Source: an uncultured Lachnospiraceae bacterium (lineage in GTDB: Bacteria; Bacillota; Clostridia; Lachnospirales; Lachnospiraceae). From it: a stretch of DNA of 64,000 nucleotides. Both the position numbers and the translations under genes were made by a program. The notes beneath the pieces are model-generated. The model had not been told where the DNA came from. It saw only the letters and a list, made by a program, of their open reading frames with translations, and searched no databases. Positions 9,120 to 18,182 of the stretch are shown in pieces (within the stretch, counting starts at the first letter, position 1; each line of letters starts with the position of its first letter). The DNA lies in the NCBI GenBank assembly GCA_934317005.1, contig CAKREB010000002.1, positions 124,001 through 188,000 on the forward strand, in the 5' to 3' direction.

Positions 9120-11318
9120 TTATGCCCTGATATCAAAGGAAAAACGTTTCATCTGATCGGTCGCATGAGTATTGATCTTAGTGTTGATAAAGGTATCTAC
9201 AGTAGGAGATGGTTCTTCCTTTTGATTGAACTGAAGTACACTTTGATAGCCAAGCTGTGCGAGTGCATCTTTAAGCATGGTTTCGTTGACGCGGAATAAG
9301 TTAATAGAGTCTGCGTCATCCAAAGAAAATTGTGCGCTGATATCATTTCGATTCTTATTGATGCGTACATCGACTGTGCCGAGATGTTCCATATCTAAGT
9401 GAAGTAATACACTTGCCTTGTCAGGATTTTGGCGCAAACGTTCTTTTTGCGTATATACATACAGATCGCTATGTGCATCCTGACTTGGCAGTTTCAGTGG
9501 AAGCTGAAAGTAGGAAAATGTTTCGTTTAAGGTTTTCATAAAAGAAATATTTTGTTCGATATCATGTGCAAAGTGACTTAACTCCTGCGAATCCTCACCG
9601 GACAGCGTACTCTGGATCAGTCCCTGATACTGGCGCATCTGTGAGCGTAGCTTGGAATAAAAATCAGACAGATTTTCTTTTGCAAGCTGTTCCGGTGTCA
9701 GAGTCCATGTGCTTTGCAATTCTCTGGCAAAAAGCTTTTCAAATACAGGAGAAGAAAAAAGTGCTTTGACCTGTTCGTTGTCTGTAAGAGTTACGGCATT
9801 GTGGATGACAGTCATCACTTCCTTTGTTGATGCTTCACCGGAGGCAATCTTCATCAAAAGATTGCGGCTGATCGGAAAATCCTGCAACTGCCTAAAAAGC
9901 TCATTTCTATCATCCGAGGATAGGTAAGTGTTTAAAAGATCATGGTTTCGTGCATATTGCTCATAGATGTCTGTGAGCTGCTGCAGCGCCTGATTTGTGG
10001 TCTGTGCAGATGATGAATCACCGGCCGTAGCGTTTCGAAAAGCGTCTAAGGTACCGGAAAAGGTATTTTTAGCGTTTTCGGACAGAGAATGCAGAAATTT
10101 TCCTGCAAAGGAAAAGCGATTGGTGGCAGCCTCTGGTTCTGCAGCGTCATCTGTCTGCGCAGCGTCTGCATTTGCGGTATCGGCCGCTGTCTGTGAGGCG
10201 TCCAAAGCTTCTTGCGCTGCGTCATCGACTGCTTCCTGCTCTGTAGAAGGATTTAGTGTAGCAATATTTTTTACAAAGTCTTCTGTGACCGCGGGAATAT
10301 CAGCAATCGTTGGTTCTAACACCTGATTCATATGATTGATCTGGTCGGTCAGAGCACGTAGCTGTTCGCCCTCCGGCAATGTGATCGTACCGGATAAGGC
10401 AGCATCACGTATCAGAGTAAGGGTATCCTGTAAGGATAAGGTGCGGTCATTTAGCTGGGTGACGATATCCTCTGTCAGAGGGGTATCAGAAAGCATCTGA
10501 ATGATCTTACCCTGCAATTCGTGTGGCAGGTTAGCAATAGTTTCTGGAGTCAGGACAGAAGACGGGCTTGACTGGCTGATGGACAAAAGATTTTTGCCAA
10601 AGGCTGCAACAGCGTCTGCCGGACCATTTTCTGCCAGTGTATTTAATAAAGAAGGAATACTTTGTGCAAAATCGTTTAACCGGCCTAAAAGCTGATAATT
10701 GTCATTTCGATAATTACTAAACTGTTCAACGGAATCGGCATCTGTTTTCATCATCAGACGATTCATGACAGCCAGAGTGTTCATGTCTTCCGTGCCGACA
10801 TCATATGCCTGCTGCATTAAATTTTGTATAGAGTCGCGGTTGATCGGAAGCAGATTATCCATAAGTGCCTTTACTGTTGCCTGATTTCTCTCGGTGGCAG
10901 GAAGGTTGGCTTCCTCTAAGGCTTTGTTGATCAGGGTAAGCTCTGTTTCGCTGTAGCCTGCAGAAATATTTTCCAGATAGATGGTTCTTCCGGCGATATC
11001 AGCAAGGCGGAAAGAACCGGTCTGCCCGATCGAGTAAGAGGCACTGTCTGAAATCTGTCCGTGTACAACGGTATTATCCTCAAGGGTAATAGAAATTTCA
11101 CTGTTTCTTAGATCTGTAATCTCACCGCGTATCACATCACCGACATGGAGAGAAGAGGCATTTCGTACAACACCGTAATTGGAAGAAGAACTGCCTACTG
11201 TACGACCGGTTTGTGCAGAAGCATTTCTGGATGCTGCCATTCGCTGCCTGCCCTGTGTGTTATTTGTCTGCGAAGAACGTCCGCCCTGCGTCTGCAGAGG
11301 ATTGATCTTTTGGTCCAT
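9120..11318 (-). CDS. FliK-like protein (hook-length control-type C-terminal domain)
   Basis: The 732-residue protein starts with a low-complexity Gln/Ser/Asn segment (1-45). A small beta-rich domain follows (VGDVIRGEITDLRNSEISIT, about 55-120), then a long helical middle and an Ala/Asp-rich linker near 370-400. The last 100 residues resemble the Flg_hook domain of FliK: LLHLDMEHLGTVDVRINK, then NETMLKDALAQLGY. FliK proteins gauge hook length and switch export specificity. A canonical fliK lies in the main operon (40272-41804), so this is a second, orphan copy type. GAGGAGT precedes the ATG. A sigma-28-like promoter lies 80 bases upstream. Whether it truly acts at the flagellum is unproven. 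Confidence 0.65.
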   Translation of the reverse strand: MDQKINPLQTQGGRSSQTNNTQGRQRMAASRNASAQTGRTVGSSSSNYGVVRNASSLHVGDVIRGEITDLRNSEISITLEDNTVVHGQISDSASYSIGQTGSFRLADIAGRTIYLENISAGYSETELTLINKALEEANLPATERNQATVKALMDNLLPINRDSIQNLMQQAYDVGTEDMNTLAVMNRLMMKTDADSVEQFSNYRNDNYQLLGRLNDFAQSIPSLLNTLAENGPADAVAAFGKNLLSISQSSPSSVLTPETIANLPHELQGKIIQMLSDTPLTEDIVTQLNDRTLSLQDTLTLIRDAALSGTITLPEGEQLRALTDQINHMNQVLEPTIADIPAVTEDFVKNIATLNPSTEQEAVDDAAQEALDASQTAADTANADAAQTDDAAEPEAATNRFSFAGKFLHSLSENAKNTFSGTLDAFRNATAGDSSSAQTTNQALQQLTDIYEQYARNHDLLNTYLSSDDRNELFRQLQDFPISRNLLMKIASGEASTKEVMTVIHNAVTLTDNEQVKALFSSPVFEKLFARELQSTWTLTPEQLAKENLSDFYSKLRSQMRQYQGLIQSTLSGEDSQELSHFAHDIEQNISFMKTLNETFSYFQLPLKLPSQDAHSDLYVYTQKERLRQNPDKASVLLHLDMEHLGTVDVRINKNRNDISAQFSLDDADSINLFRVNETMLKDALAQLGYQSVLQFNQKEEPSPTVDTFINTKINTHATDQMKRFSFDIRA

Positions 11319-11404
11319 AAATACTCCTCATTTCTTTCTATATTATAAAGGAATCTGTTAGCTTAATTTGTGTCAGACTGTGACTGACTACATTATTATA
11401 GGAT

Positions 11405-11432
11405 ATATCGGCACAAAAGAAAAGTTTTCTTA
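11405..11432 (-). promoter_or_regulatory. Candidate sigma-28 (SigD/FliA) promoter
   Basis: Read on the minus strand, TAAG (11432-11429), a 16-base spacer and GCCGATAT (11412-11405) match the SigD consensus TAAA-N15-GCCGATAT. The -10 box is perfect; the -35 box is 3 of 4. The start would lie about 80 bases before the FliK-like gene. An exact GCCGATAT is expected about twice by chance in 64 kb of both strands, so position is the main support. Confidence 0.5.
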
Positions 11433-11476
11433 TTTGCATCATAATCATTTTCTTATGAAAAAATTGCAAAAAACTC

Positions 11477-11505
11477 TTGACAATGATTTGCGCAAGTGCT
11501 ATCTT
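11477..11505 (+). promoter_or_regulatory. Sigma-A promoter of the hrcA-dnaK operon
   Basis: TTGACA at 11477-11482, a 17-base spacer, and TATCTT at 11500-11505. The predicted start falls just upstream of or inside the CIRCE operator that follows. Confidence 0.85.
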
Positions 11506-11517
11506 ACTAATTAGAAA

Positions 11518-11544
11518 TTAGCACTCCACTTAAATGAGTGCTAA
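11518..11544 (+). promoter_or_regulatory. CIRCE operator (HrcA binding site)
   Basis: TTAGCACTC, nine bases, then GAGTGCTAA is a perfect match to the CIRCE consensus. It lies between the promoter and the hrcA start codon, so HrcA should repress its own operon until heat or misfolded protein frees it. Confidence 0.98.
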
Positions 11545-11568
11545 CAACAAAAAGAAGGGAGCGATAGA

Positions 11569-12606
11569 ATGGAACTGGATGAGAGAAAGTTGAAAATTCT
11601 CCAGGCAATTATTCGAACGTATCTTGATACCGGAGAACCGGTTGGCTCCAGAACGATTTCAAAGTACACAGATTTGAATTTGAGTTCAGCTACGATCCGT
11701 AATGAAATGTCAGATCTGGAAGAGTTGGGATATATTCTTCAGCCACATACTTCAGCAGGTCGTATCCCTTCAGACAAAGGCTATCGTCTTTATGTTGATA
11801 CCATGCTCGATGCAAAGGAAGGCGAGATGCAGAACTTGCGGGATGAGCTTGAGGAAAAGACAGAGAAGATCGATGACATTTTGCAGAAGGTAGCAAGGCT
11901 GCTTGCAGCAAACACAAACTATGCGACGATGGTGTCAGGCCCAAGATATCAGACAAAGCGTGTAAAGTTTATTCAGATTACAGAGGTGGATGAGCAGAAT
12001 CTTCTGGCGGTGATCGTATTAGACAATAATGCAGTGAAAAATCAGATGATACATGTGGATGAGCCTTTGGAGGAAGAAGCAGTTGTTAAGTTAAACTTTA
12101 TGTTAAACACAACGCTTAACGGTTTAGATGTGTTGGAAATGAATCTGGCAGTTATCCAGAAGCTCAAGAAGCAGTTTGGCAGTCATACAAAAGTCATTGA
12201 TTCTATTTTAGAGATCATAGGAAAGACTTTAGTAGAAGATGACGATCTGGAGGTTTATACCAGTGGTGCAACCAACATCTTAAAGTATCCGGAGCTTTCG
12301 GATAAAGCGAAAGCAGCAGAGATTTTAGATGCTTTTGAAGAAAAGAAGATCATTCATAACTGGCTCGGACTTCCGGAAAAATCACAATCTGATGAAAGTC
12401 ATGATATACAGGTTTATATCGGTGATGAAACACAGATGGATTCCATGAAGGATTGTTCAATGGTTACGGCAACATACAGGGTACAGGAAGGTGTATATGG
12501 CAAGATAGGAATTGTCGGGCCAAAGCGTATGGATTACGACAAAGTAGTCGGTACGTTAAATTCGTTGATGGATCAGTTAGATGATATTTTCAAAGAAAAA
12601 AAATAA
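11569..12606 (+). CDS. hrcA: Heat-inducible transcription repressor HrcA
   Basis: HrcA binds CIRCE and represses class I heat-shock genes; GroEL normally keeps it folded. The 345-residue protein has an N-terminal winged helix (ELDERKLKILQAIIRTYLDTGEPVGSRTISK, then SSATIRNEMSDLEELGYI) and a C-terminal GAF-like domain. GGGAG lies nine bases before the ATG. It is first in hrcA-grpE-dnaK-dnaJ, the usual Firmicutes order, right behind a perfect CIRCE site. Confidence 0.97.
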   Translation: MELDERKLKILQAIIRTYLDTGEPVGSRTISKYTDLNLSSATIRNEMSDLEELGYILQPHTSAGRIPSDKGYRLYVDTMLDAKEGEMQNLRDELEEKTEKIDDILQKVARLLAANTNYATMVSGPRYQTKRVKFIQITEVDEQNLLAVIVLDNNAVKNQMIHVDEPLEEEAVVKLNFMLNTTLNGLDVLEMNLAVIQKLKKQFGSHTKVIDSILEIIGKTLVEDDDLEVYTSGATNILKYPELSDKAKAAEILDAFEEKKIIHNWLGLPEKSQSDESHDIQVYIGDETQMDSMKDCSMVTATYRVQEGVYGKIGIVGPKRMDYDKVVGTLNSLMDQLDDIFKEKK

Positions 12607-12635
12607 TAGAAGAAAAGTAGAGAGGTGATGGCAAA

Positions 12636-13226
12636 GTGGCTGATCAGAATAAAGAAGTAGAGGAAACAAAAGCAGAAGAAACTGTTTCCGAAGAGAAGGA
12701 AACAGAAAAGAAAGAAACGAAGGAAAAAGAGCAGGACAAAAAGACTGCTGATAAAAAGCATCTTGGAAAGAAGAAAGACAAGAACATTGAAAAGCTTGAG
12801 GAAAAGTTAGCTGATCTGGAAGATAAAAGAGTCCGTCAGTTAGCAGAGTTTGAAAACTTTAGAAAACGTTCTGAAAAAGAAAAATCCCAGATGTTTGAAA
12901 TCGGAGCAAAGTCAGTAATTGAAAAGATGCTTCCGGTAATAGATAACTTTGAGAGAGGACTTTTAGGAGTTCCGGAGGAAGAAAAGGATACACCATTTGT
13001 TCAAGGTGTAGAGTTAGTATATAAGCAGCTTCTGACTGCGTTTGATGAACTTGGCGTTAAGCCAATCGATGCAGTTGGAAAAGAGTTTGATCCAAACCTT
13101 CACAATGCAGTTATGATGGTAGACGATGATACGTTAGAAAGCGGCATGGTAGCAGAAGAAATGCAAAAAGGCTACATGTACAAAGAAAGCGTCGTTCGCC
13201 ACAGCATGGTCAAGGTTGTCAACTAG
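12636..13226 (+). CDS. grpE: GrpE nucleotide exchange factor
   Basis: GrpE releases ADP from DnaK. The 196-residue protein has a very acidic/basic Lys-Glu rich N-terminus (about 1-45), a long coiled coil (KNIEKLEEKLADLEDKRVRQLAEFENFRKR) and the C-terminal beta domain ending GYMYKESVVRHSMVKV. Translation appears to start at GTG 12636, with AGAGGTGA eight bases upstream. The nearby ATG at 12628 is out of frame. A perfect 7-bp hairpin (CTAGTGA/TCACTAG, 13223-13239) covers its stop codon. Confidence 0.96.
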   Translation: MADQNKEVEETKAEETVSEEKETEKKETKEKEQDKKTADKKHLGKKKDKNIEKLEEKLADLEDKRVRQLAEFENFRKRSEKEKSQMFEIGAKSVIEKMLPVIDNFERGLLGVPEEEKDTPFVQGVELVYKQLLTAFDELGVKPIDAVGKEFDPNLHNAVMMVDDDTLESGMVAEEMQKGYMYKESVVRHSMVKVVN

Positions 13227-13316
13227 TGAGAGTCACTAGGAAAAAACACGCAATTACCGGTTAGCCGGTTGGAATAAAATCAGAATGGATAAGAGTGATA
13301 ACAGGAGGTAATCAAA

Positions 13317-15191
13317 ATGAGTAAGATTATTGGTATTGACTTAGGAACAACAAATTCATGTGTAGCCGTTATGGAAGGTGGAAAACCAGTCGTTGTAGCA
13401 AATACAGAAGGAGCAAGAACAACACCATCTGTTGTAGCATTTTCTAAGACAGGTGAAAGACTTGTCGGTGAACCTGCAAAGCGTCAGGCAGTTACAAATG
13501 CAGATAAAACAATTTCTTCTATTAAAAGACATATGGGTACCGATTACCGTGTAACTATTGATGATAAGAAGTATTCTCCACAGGAGATTTCAGCTATGAT
13601 CCTTCAGAAGCTGAAAGCAGATGCAGAAAGCTACCTCGGTGAAAAGGTTACAGAAGCAGTTATTACGGTTCCGGCATACTTTAACGATGCTCAGCGTCAG
13701 GCTACAAAGGATGCAGGTAAGATTGCAGGTCTTGATGTAAAGCGTATCATCAACGAGCCTACAGCAGCAGCTTTAGCATATGGTCTTGACAATGAAAAGG
13801 AACAAAAGATCATGGTATACGATTTAGGTGGTGGTACATTTGATGTATCTATTATCGAAATCGGTGATGGTGTCATCGAAGTTCTGGCAACATCCGGTGA
13901 TAACAGATTAGGTGGAGATGATTTCGACCAGAAGATCACAGATTATATGATTGAAGAGTTTAAGAAGCAGGAAGGTGTAGATCTTTCTACAGATAAGATG
14001 GCTCTTCAGAGATTAAAAGAGGCAGCTGAGAAGGCAAAGAAAGAGCTTTCTTCTGCAACAACAACAAATATCAATCTGCCATTCATCACTGCAACAGCAG
14101 AAGGTCCAAAGCATTTTGATATGAACCTGACAAGAGCTAAGTTTGATGAGCTGACACATGACTTAGTAGAGAGAACAGCAACTCCTGTATCAAACGCACT
14201 TCGTGATGCAGGTATCACAGCAGCTGATCTTGGCAAGGTATTGTTAGTAGGTGGCTCTACACGTATTCCGGCTGTACAGGATAAAGTAAAACAGTTGACA
14301 GGACATGAGCCAAACAAGTCATTAAACCCAGATGAGTGTGTTGCACTTGGTGCTTCCGTTCAGGGTGGTAAGCTTGCCGGTGATGCAGGCGCAGGCGATA
14401 TCCTTCTTCTCGATGTTACACCACTTTCTCTTTCTATCGAAACAATGGGTGGCGTAGCTACAAGATTGATTGAAAGAAATACAACTATCCCTACAAAGAA
14501 GAGCCAGATCTTCTCTACAGCAGCAGATAATCAGAGTGCTGTAGATATCAATGTTCTTCAGGGTGAGCGTCAGTTTGCAAAGGATAACAAATCTCTTGGA
14601 CAGTTCCGTCTGGATGGTATTCCACCGGCAAGAAGAGGTGTTCCACAGATCGAAGTTACATTTGATATCGATGCAAACGGTATTGTAAATGTATCTGCTA
14701 AGGACTTAGGAACCGGAAAAGAGCAGCACATTACCATTACTGCAGGATCTAACATGTCTGATGAAGAAATCGATAAGGCTGTAAAGGAAGCAGCACAGTT
14801 CGAGGCTGAGGATAAGGCACGTAAGGAAGGTATCGATGCAAGAAATGATGCAGACAGTTTGGTATTCCAGACACAGAAAGCACTGGATGAAGTAGGTGAC
14901 AAGATTGATGCCGCTGAGAAAGCAAAAGTTCAGGAAGATATCGATCACTTAAAAGAATTAGTTGAAAAGACAAATCCTGAGTCTATCTCAGCAGATGAAG
15001 TTACTCAGTTAAATGAAGGTAAAGAAAAATTAATGCAGAGTGCACAGAATGTATTCCAGAAGATGTATGAAGGTGCACAGGGTGCTGCCGGAGCAGCAGG
15101 TGCCGGTCCTGATATGGGAGCAGCAGGAGCCGATATGGGCGGACAGAATGCAGCAGATGATGTTGTAGATGGAGATTATCGCGAGGTATAA
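13317..15191 (+). CDS. dnaK: Hsp70 chaperone DnaK
   Basis: This is the central Hsp70 ATPase of the DnaK/DnaJ/GrpE system. The 624-residue protein has the phosphate loop IGIDLGTTNSCVAV, the second loop VYDLGGGTFDVSI and the adenosine site LLVGGSTRIPAVQ. The substrate domain begins near DVTPLSLSIETMGG. The C-terminal lid ends in a Gly/Ala/Asp-rich tail and VVDGDYREV. GGAGG lies upstream of the ATG. The 90 bases after grpE carry a small ACCGG/CCGGT hairpin (13256-13269). Confidence 0.98.
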   Translation: MSKIIGIDLGTTNSCVAVMEGGKPVVVANTEGARTTPSVVAFSKTGERLVGEPAKRQAVTNADKTISSIKRHMGTDYRVTIDDKKYSPQEISAMILQKLKADAESYLGEKVTEAVITVPAYFNDAQRQATKDAGKIAGLDVKRIINEPTAAALAYGLDNEKEQKIMVYDLGGGTFDVSIIEIGDGVIEVLATSGDNRLGGDDFDQKITDYMIEEFKKQEGVDLSTDKMALQRLKEAAEKAKKELSSATTTNINLPFITATAEGPKHFDMNLTRAKFDELTHDLVERTATPVSNALRDAGITAADLGKVLLVGGSTRIPAVQDKVKQLTGHEPNKSLNPDECVALGASVQGGKLAGDAGAGDILLLDVTPLSLSIETMGGVATRLIERNTTIPTKKSQIFSTAADNQSAVDINVLQGERQFAKDNKSLGQFRLDGIPPARRGVPQIEVTFDIDANGIVNVSAKDLGTGKEQHITITAGSNMSDEEIDKAVKEAAQFEAEDKARKEGIDARNDADSLVFQTQKALDEVGDKIDAAEKAKVQEDIDHLKELVEKTNPESISADEVTQLNEGKEKLMQSAQNVFQKMYEGAQGAAGAAGAGPDMGAAGADMGGQNAADDVVDGDYREV

Positions 15192-15346
15192 TGCTTCGCT
15201 TGATGTCCTCTGAATATTTGGTGATGTTGTAGCAGCATAATGAAAAAATAGAGAAAAGTAGCAGGGGCTGTTAAGTTAAGAAAGATATTCTTAGGTTAGC
15301 AACCCCTATGCGGTTAAATCAGGAAAGTAAGGCAGGAGAATTTGTT

Positions 15347-16516
15347 ATGGCGGAAAAAAGAGATTATTATGAAGTTTTAGGTGTTGCAAAAGGTGCATCT
15401 GATTCTGAATTAAAGTCGGCATATCGTAAGCTGGCAAAAAAGTATCATCCGGATATGAATCCTGGAGATAAAGAGGCTGAGGCCAAGTTTAAGGAGGCAT
15501 CGGAAGCATATGCCGTGTTAAGCGACCCGGATAAGCGTCGTCAATATGATCAGTTTGGCCATGCTGCCTTTGATAATGGAGCCGGTGGTGGAGCCGGTGG
15601 ATTTGATTTCAGCGGTATGGATATGGGCGACATTTTCGGTGACATTTTTGGTGACTTTTTTGGTGGCGGTCGTTCCAGAGCACGTAGTAACAATGGCCCT
15701 ATGAAGGGACAGAATGTGCGGACTTCAGTGCGCATCACATTTCATGAGGCATGCTTTGGCGTAGACAAGGAAATGGACATTGTGTTAAAGGAAGAATGTG
15801 CTTCCTGTCACGGCAGCGGTGCAAAAGCCGGAACTACTCCGGAAACCTGCCAGAAGTGTGGTGGTAAGGGTCAGGTTGTCTTTACGCAGCAGTCATTATT
15901 TGGAATGGTTCGAAATGTACAGTCTTGTCCGGACTGTCATGGAACCGGTAAGATCATTAAGGAACGCTGTCCGGACTGTCACGGAAGTGGTTACATCAGT
16001 AAGAAGAAAAATATCGCAGTTTCCATTCCGGCAGGAATTGATAACGGTCAGTGTGTAAGAATCCGTGATAAAGGAGAGCCGGGCGTTAATGGCGGTCCAA
16101 GAGGAGATCTTTTAGTCGAGGTAGTTGTTGGAAATGATCCGATCTTTAAACGTCAGGACAGAGATATCTATTCAACAGTACCGATTACATTTACACAGGC
16201 TGCACTTGGTGGCGATATCCGTATCAAGACGATCGATGGAGAAGTTATCTATACGGTAAAACCGGGTACACAGACAGATACAAGAATCCGCCTGCGTGGA
16301 AAAGGTGTTCCTTCTCTGAGAAATAAGCAGGTTCGCGGGGATCATTATGTGACACTTGTGGTACAGGTTCCTACAAAGATGGACAGCAACCAGAAGGAGC
16401 TGTTGAAGGCATTTGATCAGGCGATGTATGGAACGAAACCAGAAGCAGACAGCGAAGAAAAAGAAAGTACATCGGATACAAAATCAAAGAAAAAAGGACA
16501 TAAGTGGAAGAAATAG
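15347..16516 (+). CDS. dnaJ: DnaJ (type I Hsp40 co-chaperone)
   Basis: DnaJ delivers clients to DnaK and stimulates its ATPase. The J domain carries HPD (KKYHPDMN), followed by a Gly/Phe-rich segment (GAGGGAGGFDFSGMDMG). All four zinc-binding CxxCxGxG repeats are present: CASCHGSG, CQKCGGKG, CPDCHGTG and CPDCHGSG. The C-terminal client domain ends in a Lys-rich tail. I start at ATG 15347 (MAEKRDYYEVLG, 389 residues), which has AGGAGA upstream. The 155-base gap after dnaK contains an imperfect stem-loop (AGGGG at 15263 with CCCCT at 15303). Confidence 0.97.
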   Translation: MAEKRDYYEVLGVAKGASDSELKSAYRKLAKKYHPDMNPGDKEAEAKFKEASEAYAVLSDPDKRRQYDQFGHAAFDNGAGGGAGGFDFSGMDMGDIFGDIFGDFFGGGRSRARSNNGPMKGQNVRTSVRITFHEACFGVDKEMDIVLKEECASCHGSGAKAGTTPETCQKCGGKGQVVFTQQSLFGMVRNVQSCPDCHGTGKIIKERCPDCHGSGYISKKKNIAVSIPAGIDNGQCVRIRDKGEPGVNGGPRGDLLVEVVVGNDPIFKRQDRDIYSTVPITFTQAALGGDIRIKTIDGEVIYTVKPGTQTDTRIRLRGKGVPSLRNKQVRGDHYVTLVVQVPTKMDSNQKELLKAFDQAMYGTKPEADSEEKESTSDTKSKKKGHKWKK

Positions 16517-16539
16517 TTATTCTTTCAACAAGTCAAAGA

Positions 16540-16603
16540 ATACTATAACAAAAAGGAGAATGTGTTTATCATGTCAGGCACATTCTCCTTTTTGTTATAG
16601 TAT
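16540..16603. terminator. 25-bp perfect inverted repeat, probable bidirectional terminator
   Basis: Arms 16540-16564 and 16579-16603 are exact reverse complements around a 14-base loop. The A5/T5 tract is inside the stem, and AT-rich sequence flanks it. It sits 24 bases after dnaJ, with the convergent minus-strand gene ending at 16685. The stem is unusually long for an intrinsic terminator. Confidence 0.75.
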
Positions 16604-16684
16604 AAAAATTGCTCATATGCATGCAGGGGAGTGGATATCACGAAGAATTGCTTTGTGATTCCGGCAGAAAAAATAATGCACGGC

Positions 16685-17128
16685 TTACCAGTCTTCTACA
16701 TCAGCAAATGAGTTTACGGCACCTGCCGGAGCATCGATGTCGTTATCATCGTCTGTGTCATCCGAAGAAGCAGACGAAGCTTCGGCGTTATCGTCTAAGA
16801 GTGTTTGAATCTGCTCTGTAGTGATTGCGTCATCATCAGAAGAAGAAACCTCGGAAATCTTTTTCAGAGCAGGCATCTCAACATATTTTGCCTCTTCCTT
16901 TGCGAGAATTTCTTCGATTTCGTCATCTTTATTGTTAATCGTATAAGCCTCGGGCTGATTCAGACAAAGATAATATTTAACCACACGACCACTGATCATG
17001 CAAAGCTTTTCTGCGTTACAATAATCAGAATCACGCTGGTATGGCAGATTATCATACATTGTTACATGAAAATCGAGTGCCGTATCATATTTTTGGGAGA
17101 TGACATTGGATACAAATGGTTGACTCAT
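16685..17128 (-). CDS. Uncharacterised acidic protein
   Basis: I do not recognise this 147-residue protein. Residues 1-75 look like a compact domain with aromatic and Cys residues (DFHVTMYDNLPYQRDSDYC, EKLCMISGRVVKYYLCLNQ). The remainder is strongly acidic and Ser/Asp/Ala-rich (SSASSDDTDDDNDIDAPAG), probably disordered. There is no signal peptide or membrane helix. GGAGGG precedes the ATG, and a good sigma-A promoter lies upstream, so it is likely a real gene. It is divergent from the polymer exporter genes and convergent with dnaJ. Confidence 0.75.
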   Translation of the reverse strand: MSQPFVSNVISQKYDTALDFHVTMYDNLPYQRDSDYCNAEKLCMISGRVVKYYLCLNQPEAYTINNKDDEIEEILAKEEAKYVEMPALKKISEVSSSDDDAITTEQIQTLLDDNAEASSASSDDTDDDNDIDAPAGAVNSFADVEDW

Positions 17129-17175
17129 GTCGCTTCCCTCCTTCCAAATCGTTCAATATAACATATTCTTCTTTT

Positions 17176-17204
17176 AGTATATCGTATTCATTTTATTACA
17201 GCAA
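17176..17204 (-). promoter_or_regulatory. Sigma-A promoter of the acidic protein gene
   Basis: On the minus strand, TTGCTG (17204-17199), a 17-base spacer and TATACT (17181-17176). It lies about 48 bases upstream of the ATG at 17128. Confidence 0.65.
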
Positions 17205-17233
17205 GTATTAATTTGCGTTGATGGCAGGCGTAT

Positions 17234-17261
17234 TTGACTTTTTATAAGGGTATGCTATAAT
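17234..17261 (+). promoter_or_regulatory. Sigma-A promoter of the ABC exporter operon
   Basis: TTGACT at 17234-17239, a 16-base spacer, and a perfect TATAAT at 17256-17261. It fires rightward, away from the divergent promoter at 17176-17204, and leaves a leader of about 65 bases. Confidence 0.75.
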
Positions 17262-17331
17262 ATAGGTCGTGTTGCCATCTGAAAAAAGTAGTCATGGTAC
17301 AAAATAAAATTGGAGAAAAAATGGTGAGAAT

Positions 17332-18117
17332 ATGAGTATATCAAAGTATATGAAGAATTTTCTTCGCTATAAGTATTTGTTGTATGAATTGGTGAAAAAG
17401 AACATTAAATTAAAATACCGTCGTTCCTATCTGGGAATTTTATGGACACTGATAGAGCCGTTACTGACGATGATGGTTCTGACGATGGTGTTTGGAACGC
17501 TGCTTGGAAAAGGAGATGCACAATATCCAATTTATATTTTGTGTGGTCGTCTGCTCTATACATTTTTCTCTTCAGGGACGAAGGCAGGGTTAAAGTCGAT
17601 CAGTAACAATGCATCGATGGTAAAGAAAGTGTATGTTCCAAAGTATATTTACGTGATTTCTTCCGTAATATCAAACTTTATCACTTTTTTGATCTCACTG
17701 ATCGTTTTAGTAGGAGTAGGTGTTGTCTTAAAGGTAAAGCCAACCGGTTATATCGTGCAGGCAATCGTCCCGTTACTTATTTTGTTTGTATTTACATTGG
17801 GACTGAGTCTGATCTTATCAACGTTAAATGTATTTTTTAGAGATATCGAATATATCTGGTCAGTTCTTAGTATGCTGATCATGTATGCATCGGCTATTTT
17901 TTATCAGACAGAGCGCGTTATCAATACAGGAAATGCATGGGTGTTTGACATAAATCCGGTATATATGTGCATTGCTAACTTTAGAAATGCAGTTTTATAT
18001 GGCACTCCAATGAATGTAAATTACAGTGTAACATCTGCGGTTGTGGCAGTTGTTACACTAATTATTGGCTCTCTGCTATTCTACAAGAAGCAGGATAAGT
18101 TTATTCTTTATGTATAA
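17332..18117 (+). CDS. ABC-2 type polysaccharide/teichoic acid exporter, permease
   Basis: The 261-residue integral membrane protein has about six helices and the amphipathic N-terminal segment of ABC-2 exporters (YKYLLYELVKKNIKLKYRRSYLGILWTLIEPLL). This is the TagG/Wzm/RfbA group that moves undecaprenyl-linked polymers across the membrane. GGTGAG precedes the ATG. It is followed by its ATPase. No polymer synthesis enzymes lie in the window, so the exported polymer cannot be named. Confidence 0.88.
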   Translation: MSISKYMKNFLRYKYLLYELVKKNIKLKYRRSYLGILWTLIEPLLTMMVLTMVFGTLLGKGDAQYPIYILCGRLLYTFFSSGTKAGLKSISNNASMVKKVYVPKYIYVISSVISNFITFLISLIVLVGVGVVLKVKPTGYIVQAIVPLLILFVFTLGLSLILSTLNVFFRDIEYIWSVLSMLIMYASAIFYQTERVINTGNAWVFDINPVYMCIANFRNAVLYGTPMNVNYSVTSAVVAVVTLIIGSLLFYKKQDKFILYV

Positions 18118-18182
18118 GTCGTCTGTCAGGCGGAATCAAAGAGCGTTGGCGATAGAGTGCGCACGCAGAAATGAGGAATATG

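Noticed and set aside
9997..10326. Plus-strand frames opposite the FliK-like gene, rich in Ala/Ser/Cys
   Set aside because: The low-complexity linker of the minus-strand gene gives open frames in mirror. No start signal was seen.
15192..15346. Stem-loop in the dnaK/dnaJ gap as a terminator
   Set aside because: Pairing is imperfect with several mismatches and no T-run follows. The genes are normally co-transcribed.
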